Assembly: GCA_025024175.1 (NCBI GenBank)
Contig: QCXZ01000041.1
Span: 37,009,786 to 37,073,785, forward strand
Source of the DNA: Rhyzopertha dominica
Taxonomy: Eukaryota; Arthropoda; Insecta; Coleoptera; Bostrichidae
Length of the DNA: 64,000 nt
Reading direction: 5' to 3'
How positions within the stretch are numbered: the first letter of the stretch is position 1; every line of letters starts with the position of its first letter. Shown one piece after another: positions 24,251-34,864 of the stretch. A program made the translations under genes and the position numbers. The notes under the pieces were generated by a model that was not told the origin of the DNA, searched no databases, and saw only the letters and a list, made by a program, of their open reading frames with translations.

Positions 24251-24649
24251 CAAAATTCCTTTACATTTTGGTCTTACCAAAGCATTACAAAGCATCCTAA
24301 AAACGTTTCGTTTAAAAGTGGCTTTTACCACCAATAACACCAATCGAAAATCTTTTAAGAAACCCAAGGGGTGAAAAGGAATACTTTAAGGAGTGGTTTA
24401 CTTTAGTCCTACTAAAGGTGACGCCAGCTTAGCTTCCGACATACTTAATTAAGTTTTCTAGATTACTGTGGTATGCGTTTTTCATAATATCGTTTAAATC
24501 CAAATTTGGTGTTAAAAGGCTAACAGGTAACTGACGTAAAGAGACTAGCGATTAAGACTGCAAAGAGTTGTTAAATATGAATTAGATATTTGAGTAAACA
24601 AATTGCTAATCTAGTCTTCTCATTGCTCTTTTATAAAGTCAGAAGGAGC

Positions 24650-26120
24650 TTTGGAAGATAATGTATGCAAGGGATGGATTGCCACAGAGACTATGGGCTG
24701 AAGTGATTGATACATCCGCCTATATCCTAAATAGTTCAAGCATTTCTGGCGTAAGCGACAGATGTCCTTATGAAGTATAGTATGGAAAGAAACACAGATT
24801 GACTGATATGAGAGTAATCAGTAGTACACGTCATCCTCATGTTCAAAAGTAAAATAGACAGAAGCTTTGATAAAAAAGCTACAAAGGGCATATGATGGAG
24901 ATGACGGTTATCGTATATGCTGCCAAGACAAAAGGGAAGTATTTAAATCTAGAGACATGATATTGATGAAAGCAATTTTCAGTGAATTGAGAATAATGCA
25001 GATATCGTAGAGAAGAAGAGAATATAAGAAAGGTATGGAGAAAATGCTGATGAGGATTCAGAAAGCATTACGTCTCATTCCTGTGATCCAGAAAATAAAC
25101 ATGCGACTAGAATGGCATTAGGAGATAGAGCAAACTTAAGAAAAGCAGCGGTATCCATGGTACATGATTCTTGAAAGATTGCTACCAGGAAGAAAGGCAA
25201 TTCCTTGTAAGTGGGTTTATAAAGTAAAAACTGAACCAAATGGTTTTATTCAGAAATATTGGGCTAATGGACGAAGAATATAATCAAACTTTCAGTCCTG
25301 TTGGAAAATTAGCTTCAGTAAGAGCTGTTATAAGTAGAACTGCTGTTGAAAGGATGACACTCAATTTGATGTGTCTACGGCATTTTTATATGACAAACTC
25401 GAAGAAGAGATCTAAATGACACAACCAGAAGGTTTTGAGAACGTAACAGTTTCTCTTGAAAAAAAGTTATCCGGATTGAAGCAGTCTCCTCGCTGTTGGA
25501 ATGAACGAATAAGTGATGTATTAAGAGAAATTAATTTTAAAACAAGTGGTGCTGATTCATGTGTTGTCATAAAAAGAAAGATGGCATGGTGGCTTTGTCA
25601 TTGTATATAGACAACGGCCTGTCAGCTAGCAACATTGAAACCATGAAAATAGAGTTTCTTGAGTGTCTTCGAAAGGAGTTCAAAGTAAGAGTGAAATCAC
25701 TACTACATTTTCTAGAGTTAGAAATCCATACATTCGTACATTAAAGACACCATCCATTTTGGTATAATTTAAAAACCGATCATCAACAAGGGTTAGTTGG
25801 AATGTTGTCCAGAAGCTGATCACGGTAGAGATGAAGCAATAAGTCATTTAACTTCAGACATGGTATGGTATGATTGTATGCTAGAGGAATCGTTTCGTGG
25901 AGAAGCTTTCTGTTGCTATCTCAACCAATGAAGCAGAAATTGTTGCTGCTAGTGAAGGTGCAAGGGAACTTGTTCCGTTAAAAAGGTTTGGTATATGACG
26001 AAATCATTCAACTAGGAATTATTATGACTGACAATGAAACCGCTATCAAGTTAGCTTAAAACGCTGAATTACATAATCGCACGGAAAGTTCAACATTTCT
26101 TTATCAGAGAATTGGTTGTT
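24650..26120 (+). pseudogene. Ty1/copia pol relic (integrase end, RT, RNase H)
   Basis: Reading along the plus strand: an integrase C-terminal segment (LPQRLWAEVIDTSAYILN near 24680, its later PYEVW motif ended by a TAG); the start of RVT_2 (AIPCKWVYKVKTEPNGFIQ near 25200); the F.PVGKLASVRAVI block near 25295; the MTQPEGFE..LSGLKQSPRCWNER block (25416-25500); a degraded LYIDN in place of the YVDD catalytic box near 25600; an LGLEIH-like motif near 25720; and an RNase H tail with TDNETAIKLA near 26030. Many stops and frameshifts break the frame. No LTRs were identified, so this is a 5'- and 3'-truncated or heavily eroded copy. Confidence 0.85.
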
Positions 26121-26510
26121 ATTGTGTTAAAAATAAATACAAAGAAAATAATTTTTGCTATCAGTCTTTTATTCGCTTTTATAAAGTGTATGTTCAGTAT
26201 ATCTTTAAAATTAAATCACTCAATGTAAGATCTATATGGCAGGTACTTCAACAGAGCACCACAATTATCGAAAACTTAAGACAATTCGGATTAATTTTTG
26301 GACACGTATTAAAAGTGCTCTCAAAATGCTTTTTAACCTTTCTTTTAAATACTTCGTATTTGTGTAATAGGGTATGTACGATGCAAAGCAAAATTAGTCA
26401 ATGGTGATGATGATTGATGAGAAAGAAACCTTGCTTCTATGTTCTTGTGCCGTATATACAACCTCCTTACCTGCTACCCTGCCTTAATTACTTCCACAAT
26501 CAACGGATGG

Positions 26511-27245
26511 GAAGCATTGTATCACGAAAAAATTTTTCAAAAATTTTTATTTGCTCATTCGCTTTAAAATGGTCGAAAACGTTAAAAAACAAAATTTGAG
26601 CAAAAAATTCTAATATGAACTTAAAATTTGGCAAACGTATAGATCTCAACTACCCAAAGCAACGTATTGTTTTTGGGGTAAGTAGTGTATCAGGAAGGGG
26701 TAACTACCCTTTTTGCAAATTTTTATTTTTTTTTCGTTTTAGTATGTTATTAGTAGTATAACTGCGAGTATTATTCGCCTTTATAAATTTTCGGTGCAGC
26801 AAATTGTTTAAAAGATATTAGCAAAAAAGCGGCACTTAAATAAACGGCTATTCCTAAATATCTCCGAATATATTTGATATATATTAAAAAAAAATGAAAA
26901 TACCATCAGATAGGAAATAAAATTTCTCATAAAAGTGTCTTAGAAAATTTATCCAAAATTTTGACATTTTCGAAATATTTTCAAAAAAAAACGTATTTTG
27001 GGCCCTGTTCGTACGACTTTTTTTAATTTTAGCATTATACAGGAAATCAAATTTCTGATCGGAAAGCACTGTTGTAATTTTTTGGTTAAGTCAATACTTT
27101 TTGAGTTATTTAAAAAAAACATATTTTAAAAATTTATGTATTTTTGCTAATATCACGAGGACCGTTTGTCTTAGAAAAAATGTGTAAATGTCATTATGAC
27201 AATTGGATGTGGAAGTATTGATTCAATTTGCAGCGGTTTTTACGA
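26511..27245. mobile_element. Composite inverted-repeat DNA element, copy 2 (core only)
   Basis: Matches the core of the element at 11806-12640 in the same orientation: TTGCTCATTCGCTTTAAAAT, GGCAAACGTAT..ATCTCAACTACCC, CTACCCTTTTTGCAAATTTT, TTTTCGGTGCAGCAAA, ACCATCAGATAGGAAATAAA, and ends TTGCAGCGGTTTTTA. About 100 bp shorter through several deletions; the clear terminal inverted repeats of copy 1 are missing. It starts about 400 bp after the copia relic. Confidence 0.75.
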
Positions 27246-29008
27246 TAGCTGTGTTGATTTATTTGTGTAGTGTGTTCGATTAATTACTCACTAATTACTT
27301 CTGCATTATGACATTGCTCACTCTGAACTTATATCTGCCTACCACACCCAAGACAGGTGTTCCAGCTTATGAGCATATGTAAACAATACAGATTTGTATA
27401 CATTAATTTTAAGTTTCAAGGTTTTGTAAAATCACTGAGACAGACTGGTCGAACATTAGTATGGTCTTTCTCTGATGTGTAGGTTAGACACCGAAATTAT
27501 AAAATGTTTCTTCCATTTTTCTTCTATCGAATGATCTGCAGCGCACCTTTGTAGGCGAATAAAACTAAACGCCCCTAGATGTAAACTTTCCACGAATTTA
27601 GTAGTCGCGTGACAGGCAATAATAAGGTTCGAGACAGATTTTTGGAACGACTTTACGATGTAATTTTTGCATGATTGCGAAGGAACGTGGTCCGAATTAT
27701 GCACACGAAGGTGCATATTTCATCAAAATAAGGACCGGTAATAATGTCGATTTCTTTTACCGAGCGCTTGTACATAAGCGTGTCTTCTGACTATAATCTG
27801 TATGAATAACTGGTATGCTCTACGCCACTTAAGGAAACAACAATTATACCGCTTCGCGGAATAAAATGATACATCGCATTTACTGTTTTGTAGTGGCAAA
27901 TATAAAAAATGGTTACACAGTTAGCATGGTATGAGAACTTGAACAAATAAGTAGCCGTCTCGGTATGGTAATAAAATTGATTCTTTAACAAGTTCTTTAA
28001 TCGATATGCGTTCATTTTCGTGGTAGTTACTTCCTTTGCTTTACATGCAGTTAATCTACCAACAGCAGTTACTGGAACTCTATGCTTGATTCAATTTGCA
28101 CGTATATCTTTAACAATAAAGGAAAAATTGTAGTGTAGTTTTGAGTGCAAACCAACTAAAACAATTTGACACACCAAAATACCATATATACTTTGGCAGT
28201 TCTAGCTGAGGGCAGTCATAGTCAACTTACACTTTAACACAAAAGGGGCTTCCGACTTAACTTGATGCTAAATAAAATTCCATTTAGTTGAGTTTGCAAC
28301 TGATGCTGGATGTTCGTGTAGGCATTACCATAAATCTGCAAATGTTGTAAGTTTCATTCTTTAGACTTTAAATGATTGTAACCCATAATAATGTTATCAA
28401 TACACGCATAACATAAACTAAAATAGCGTGGAATTTCATATTTGAGCCTATGAAATGTCTGTGCTTTATTCCTTAGAGCAAAAATCTGAAATTCAAGCAA
28501 TCCAATATACAGTGCTATTCGTCCTCTTCTTTACGTCTTCGTCAGCTACTGGAATTTGGTAAAATGCGTTAGCGAGTTAGGGTGTCGATAGGACACTGGT
28601 CTGAAACGTGATTACTTTGCGATCTACATCTACTCTTTGTGGTTTCTATTATTTCAGGGAACGCCGACTTTTAATTAACCACGTTTTTAATATAACATAC
28701 AATTACGAGTACGGGTTCGATAATGCGGATTTCTCACATAATTTTCTTTATTTTAAACATTTGTACTGAGATACACTAAATCTAAACACTAGTTCAAAAC
28801 ACTCTACTATTTTAACACTACTAATTCAGTAAAACATTATATTGTGCACACTAGCATTAAAAACATCTACTTCGCTAAGCCTTTCGTTCGGATTTCGCTA
28901 TTCAAGTTCAGAAATCCCTTTCGCCAGGCTATTTATACTGCCGAACTACAATGAGATATTTCTGTTACTGTCTAAACTTCGCGTAGATTCCATAGATATA
29001 ATTTACTA
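27246..29008. other. Unassigned non-coding stretch
   Basis: No gene or clear repeat recognised. The 86-codon frame on the complement of 27456-27716 and the 74-codon frame on the complement of 27791-28015 have no motif I can name. Confidence 0.3.
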
Positions 29009-29009
29009 C

Positions 29010-29475
29010 AGTTAAAGTCTCTGAATTACCAAAGTACCGAATTACGTGCATTTAGTAAATACGTCACGGGCGCCATTTTTTATGCTAGGTCAGTGGCAGT
29101 GGATGTCAACACGCTGTACCATCCATCGGTGTAGCACGCCGTTTGCTGTTGTTTGTAGTTTTATTCATTGGAAATAGATAATTAAAGTTGTTTCTAATTA
29201 TATTTAAGGGCAGTTAAGGTAATTTTAGATGGTTTTTATGTATGTATGTATGTATGTATCCTTTGTTGACATCCAGCTCACAACTGATGAGTGATGACGC
29301 GCACTAAATGCGATTATTGGGCGCCATTTTGTGTCTGAGATTTGGCGAAAAATTCAAAGGTAGTGCCGTTGAAACTGACAAGTGTATTCCGCGACACTGA
29401 CTAACTAAAATCCCTAGATTACTTTGGTAAATCAGTGTCCAATTGCAGTACTTTAGTAATTAAGAGACTTTAACT
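29010..29475. mobile_element. MITE with ~36-bp terminal inverted repeats
   Basis: AGTTAAAGTCTCTGAATTAC at 29010 continues as CAAAGTACCGAATTAC and recurs inverted at the right end (AGTTAAAGTCTCTTAATTAC.AAAGTACTG from 29475), about 466 bp in all. Two GGGCGCCATTTT blocks occur inside near 29068 and 29319 in direct orientation. No coding frame. Superfamily not assigned. Confidence 0.6.
29237..29259. repeat. (TATG)n microsatellite
   Basis: About six tandem TATG units inside the MITE at 29.0-29.5 kb. Confidence 0.9.
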
Positions 29476-30500
29476 GGAGTCGACATTCCCTGCCATCTGC
29501 CTGTTGCTAGGATCACTACTTGCAGTATTCTACTAATCCCATCTGAGTGCCTGCAACTATAGTCCACAGATGGCGCTGATTATGACCTAACCTGTAACAA
29601 TACTTTAATTCCTCAACTCTTCGCACTGCAATTGCTACACGGAATTTTCTTGTTTCGATTGCTTAGTTTAAAAGTAACTATTACAACTTTTTTTATGTTT
29701 TGTCCTTTATGATTGCCCGTCTGCATGTCGAATTCTGCTACATTACGGCTGAAACATTTTGTAATGTTAAATGGGTCAATACCTTGGCAAATTGAACGAA
29801 ACATTTGCGATTTGAAATTGAAACCTTGGTCGTTTTGGGTTAGACCGCGTCTGTTTTTGGAAATAAAGTCTACTTTTCCCTCGCTTTTGCAAGGGGCTTC
29901 AAGAATTTGGAATATGGTAAAAACTTATAATCAGAATCACGTCACAGCTCTACCAAAGAAAGGATAGGAGCGGGTGCACCTGCTACCGGGTTACTTGGGC
30001 GGTAAGGGAAACATGTTGTGTGGGTGCGGATAGCCATTGTGTGATTGGATTGCAAAAACTGGAAATGTCAAATGTCATCCTGTAAAAAGGGACTTTCGCT
30101 AGGACTGAGGTGTTATCAAATAAAATATTGGGACCGTTTTTATCTTGATATTCAGCTACCGCTTGTTGGATGAACTGACATAATTTGACGCAGGTTTTGT
30201 GTTATGTAAGAAATGTTTCAATGGATCTGCCTCTTTCGACGATGTAGGCAGTGCCTTATGAGCAAGGAATGCCGTAAATACCTCTAGGTGACTAACGATT
30301 TGTTTTGTCTTCCGCTGATGGAAGAATTTGTGACTATTTCGAAGGGGACTTGAAGACAGTTCTAAGAATACTTGCTCATCGTAAGATTTTTTTTGATGAT
30401 GATATGGAAAATTGGTCTTTCATTCTTAGAAACTTGAAGGTGACTATTATCAGGAGAAAAATTAAGAAAAGTGGGGGTTCGAATCAAATTTGCGCTATAC
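29476..30500. other. Unassigned stretch with two weak plus-strand frames
   Basis: Open frames at 29713-29967 (84 codons) and 30305-30520 (71 codons) have somewhat protein-like composition but no domain I recognise; they could be eroded transposon coding DNA. Confidence 0.2.
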
Positions 30501-30516
30501 TCCGCATACTCTTGTC

Positions 30517-30565
30517 CTGATGAAGCACCTTGCAAGACCAGGCGAAACGTCGACATAAGACGACA
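30517..30565 (+). ncRNA. Hammerhead-ribozyme-like motif (weak candidate)
   Basis: The invariant core order CTGATGA (30517-30523), about 20 nt, then GAAAC (30544-30548) is present. CGTC (30548-30551) can pair with GACG (30559-30562) as a short stem III. Hammerhead motifs are known in Penelope-like retroelements. Against it, the segment between the core halves pairs poorly as stem II and the expected NUH cleavage site is not clear. It may be an eroded repeat end. Confidence 0.2.
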
Positions 30566-30829
30566 TCTATGTTAAAAAAAAGACTAGAATTTCAATCTGA
30601 CTACGAAAGGTTAATTTCCTTCAAAATATTTGAAATATTTGACCAATAGCATTTCCACAAAAAAATATAAATCACGTAAACAAGCTTTTAGCGCGGACCA
30701 CCAAAAGCACTAGTCGATAACCCATATGTGAAATGAGCTATGCTACTTAACGATTTATATTACCGCGGACAAACTACTCTTGCACAAATTACGTACAACG
30801 CGAACAATTGCAGGTCTTTCGTAAATTTA

Positions 30830-31340
30830 GACACTTGCAAAATGCAGGAGGTAAAAAGAAGTAGGTGGTGGTGAGATGCGGGTCCGTCCTTTATTTAGCC
30901 GGATGCCGTGACACTCTCGTGTTAATTTATAGTGGAACAGGAAGGTCGCTTCTTTTTCTATTGCAGCTACACAGCAACTGCTTTTTCTACTTTGTCCCAA
31001 CATTTATCAGCTACGTTAATTTTACCTACGTATTAAGGTTAAAACTGCTACCTCAGCTCGCCCGCCGGCTCCAAGGAACACGTAAGGAAAAAATAATATA
31101 AATTACATTCCCCGGAACGGCATCGCCTTTTTTCCTGGATCTCTNTAATGAAAGTTTACAACCTCGTTGCCTGTGTTTTTCTTCCGCGTTTTATTGCACC
31201 GTTCTCTAGCCAACTACTAGCCGAGACCGGATCTATTTAAGTGTTTTATTTATTTAATTGGCTGACCTTAGACTGGCCGCTGCAGTGCCGGTCATTCTCC
31301 AAAGGATGTAGCCTAGATCTTAGTTTAATTAAAAGTATTT
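30830..31340. other. GC-richer non-coding island
   Basis: A complex stretch with moderate GC and one ambiguous base (31145). The 78-codon plus-strand frame at 30865-31101 has no recognised domain. Possibly conserved non-coding DNA; inference only. Confidence 0.25.
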
Positions 31341-31949
31341 CTGCAGAGGTATAAGTCAGAGAGCCCGGTCGGGTTGTTCTTGTGAAATTACGACTTTAAT
31401 TTTTTTACTCTTATGATGCGATACGGTTAACTCACAAAAGGATCGCTATATGTTCAATTAAGAGCAGCTTTTCTATATTCTATGGGGGAACCCATATTTG
31501 CTTTCAGCCTACATCGTTTGTAAAACATATCTAAAACGCACCATTTTTACATATTGCATAAATACAGAAGTGTTTATGTTTCTATTTAGATATTTTCATA
31601 AGATTTATGTAAGGATATCGTATAATATCATTTTCTTTAATTGACTGAGTAACACAGACGAGCATTAAAAATGTTAATGGCTCATATCTCACAAACGGCA
31701 AGAAACAACGAGAACCACGGATGACAACAAAATAGGATTCAAACTTCGGGGACAACTATGATGATCTCGCTTGTTATAAAATGATAGATAATAGCTTTAA
31801 AAAGGCTACATACCAAGTTAAAGAAATTCTCATAAATTAGTATTTATATGGCCGCTAGTAAACGTTCAAGACCTTGAAATTATGAGTCCAATCACGTGAT
31901 ATAATGACTTCATGCGCTATAGCTATCTTTCTCTCATCACTCAAGAATT

Positions 31950-32585
31950 GAGTATTATCAATTTTTTTTGAAAATTATGTATAATGAATCTTGAAGTGCA
32001 TTTATATTGTACGCCATGTTAAAAAAACAAAAAAAAATATTTGTAGGTACAGAATTTCAGTTCTGTAATTCGAATCTTCGGAGTCGCCATCAAAACGCTT
32101 CTATCCAAGGTTATTCAACTCGTGACGTCAAGAGTCATGTAAACATTACCTAGGAGCGTGCTGTTTAATGGTGTAGCATCATTCTTATATTGGAAAAGCT
32201 TTTGTGCGGTGTTTATTGAAAGCACAGTGTAAGAGTTTGCACCAAAAAGTGATTTGTGTAGTTTTATAAGCATCTATTATGTATGGAAAACAAACAAGTG
32301 CAGTTTTGTACCCGGCTGTAAGAGTACATCAGTCAATACCCATAACAAAATTTTTGTAACTGTTCCTCGAGATTATCGACGTATGAAAAAGTGGTTTAAG
32401 TCCGCTAGGCGTGACATGCCGAAATCGCAAAGTTTGTTTTTTCTGTTGTGAAGATCATCTTAATGTAAGTTTTATTATTCTTTTCAGGTTTTAGGTGTTT
32501 ACCATTCAGTTCCAATTTTGTTATAGCTTGAAGAGGATATGGAAAATTATATACGTTTTAAGTTGACGGAAATGTTACAATAAAA
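31950..32585 (+). pseudogene. THAP zinc-finger gene fragment, copy 2 (frameshifted)
   Basis: The frame at 32254-32451 carries the C-x4-C pair (CSFVPGC), a KIFVTVPRDY block with the THAP proline, the conserved tryptophan in KKWFKSARRDMP, and then shifts frame so that the distal C..H ligands (CCEDHL) sit one frame away. A GTAAGT donor-like site follows, then an acceptor-like TTATAG before LEEDMENY, with a stop soon after (near 32582). The upstream ATG (32279) is out of frame with the zinc finger, so at least two frame errors exist. It retains the middle ~60 bp that copy 1 (3.5-4.0 kb) lost. The shared 5' flank and intron show segmental or transposon-borne duplication rather than retroposition. 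Confidence 0.65.
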
Positions 32586-32589
32586 AAGA

Positions 32590-34440
32590 CGCTGGTCCCA
32601 ATATATTCGACTGTTAGTCAGACCGGAAACGAGCCGCAAGAATCCTGAAATTAAATGGCAATTTATATTTATTCTGGCCCCTAAAATAAATGTCAAGTTT
32701 AGGGTACATTTCTGATTATATTTCCAAATAGCATGTTTCCAACAACCCATTGTGATCAAATTTTCAATGCTAGGTTATATTGACAAAAAGTCCGCTTATG
32801 CTGTTGCTTTTACGTTCCTTATCTCCGCCGCATTGAACTGCTCGTCGCTGTTCACAAATTTCATGACAATGAACATACCTTCAGAACTCATAAGTACTTC
32901 ACTTTTACTTGGCGTATTTTAATTCACTTGTCACAAAATGAACGCAAACAACAATGTGGTAAATTGACGGGCTGAGGCTGACGCGTGATGCGCTGATCCC
33001 AGATGTAAACAAACGGCCATTTACAAGACACCTGACGTCACGGCCTATATGTTCATGTTTTGGCGGTCCTTTAAATATTCACATATTTAACATTACAAAT
33101 ACAACTTACGATCCATTGTTTTCGATTTTATAGGTTGTCACAGCTGTTTTGTAAATTAGACGCTACCTATTAGTATGTAATTTAATAAAATATAAATACA
33201 TGGCAAATACCCAATTGATTTCGATGCGCAGTTGCCAGTACTACTCTTACCACCTACATCTGCAAAGACACAATAAACAGAAAAAGTATATTTCATACCT
33301 ATACCTCTATTAGTATGTGTATGAATTCATTTAATCATAGCAGCTAGATCCTTATATTAGACAATGAATTAAGTAAATCAAATCGTACCTATGGTCTATA
33401 GTATAAACTGCACATTGCACGTATGCTGATCTTACCTAGGCACTTAAACTAGATTCGTTATCCTTTTGTTTTTATTTTGCCTTTATAGAAGAATTCATTA
33501 TCATTATCAAAAATTAAATGGTAGTTTTGTACACTTTTCTCCTTTCTCTAATGATAGTTGTAAAATATAATTAATCAAGTTTTTGAAGAAATCTACTAAC
33601 TTTTGCTATAGTTGCATGTTGCATTTATACTAATTTCTGGCACACCTGCTTCAATGGCAGGTGTTCTGTCCACGTGTGTGTGCTGCGGGTTGCTTTAATA
33701 CTATTCCAGAGCGGTCATTAAACTCAATACCAGCAATACACCTTTTCACTCATATTTGTCATTTTAAATACTCACATTGCATTTTTATAACAGACGAAAT
33801 GGTACACCGAAGCCAAATCAAACACAAACGACTACACATACAAGCTTAACAGTTAGTACACGTTTAACATTCTGTTATATGGAATCTTTGTAGTGTCCTT
33901 TATTAACAAAAATGGCTGTATTTGCTATACGGTGACGTGATGAGCTCTTTAAATCAAGGACCGGGTGTATACGCGCGAGTTTTGGGTGTTTATCCTCCTA
34001 TCTTTTTGCGCTGTTGTATAGCAATTTATATACGAAATAATTTCACAATGTGAATATTAAAGACAAGCACGATGTAATAAAACCATTTAAAGAATTAGTC
34101 ATCTACCCAATTCTTCAAAGTTGGGCAATCCCAAACCCAGGCGTTGATTAATCAAAATAATCTATTCCGATGTAGAGATTAAAGAAAAAGTAAAAGCTGA
34201 CATTTCATGACAACTTATTTTGGACTTCTCTTTAAACGATAAGAAAACTAAAATCTCTTTCTTGCAGAAACCTGTCGAGGCATTCTTCGTTGCACAATTC
34301 AGCAAGCCATAAATAGCATTAGAAAAAGAGCTGAGCTATATATTCACAAGGGTTTCCTGTTCGAGCATTTTCTTTATTTTGTTTATTTGTAAAGTCGTTT
34401 TATTACTGGTCTTAGTTAAAAATGATCGATTAACTATCCT
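32590..34440. other. AT-rich stretch, nothing recognised
   Basis: No coding region, RNA gene or clear repeat. Confidence 0.35.
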
Positions 34441-34447
34441 ATCGTGT

Positions 34448-34590
34448 TAAGAGTTCTTAGTCTTCACGCACAGCAGTCCAAAATGTCCATATTTAAGCAA
34501 ATATTAGATCGAGTGGAATAGTACGGTAACCATGGCAACGAGGTATGGCAACTGTATAAAAACACGGGACATAAAGCCTTGCGCCTATGT
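34448..34590 (+). promoter_or_regulatory. Repeated X-box plus TATA cassette, copy 1
   Basis: GTAACCATGGCAAC (34526-34539) is an exact match to the RFX X-box consensus GTNRCC-N2-RGYAAC. TATAAAA (34555-34561) follows after 15 bp. The segment is a direct diverged repeat of 35428-35560. No coding region starts downstream, so if it is a promoter it is probably that of a non-coding or non-autonomous element. Inferred from motif and spacing. Confidence 0.35.
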
Positions 34591-34659
34591 AAACTTGATT
34601 GTCTAAAGTTGCAAACAAACACACTAGTTTCAGTATGGAAAATAAATGCAATATGCTAC

Positions 34660-34723
34660 TTAGTACATTTAATTTTCTTTAAGAGACCGACGCCTTAAAA
34701 CCCTCCTTTAAGAGCCGTCACTG
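34660..34723. repeat. Transposon end ending in CACTG (hAT-like), copy 1
   Basis: TTTAATTTTCTTTAAGAG to GAGCCGTCACTG matches the sequence at 37745-37809. Read inverted it begins CAGTGACGGC, a hAT-like terminus. No partner end was found. Confidence 0.45.
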
Positions 34724-34864
34724 TTGCTTTTAACGTCTCAGTGCTAGCAGCATTTCAGTGTCAACTTTGTATTTTACGGGCGTTTTTATTGGAAAAAGGG
34801 CTATTTATTAACTATTTTTCTAAGTAAAGTGCTGTAATACGTTTATTAATTATGTCCTCAAATT

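Noticed and set aside
23916..24374. 152-codon plus-strand open frame
   Set aside because: No domain, no homology I recognise, opposed by other frames, and in a GC-richer island where longer chance frames are expected.
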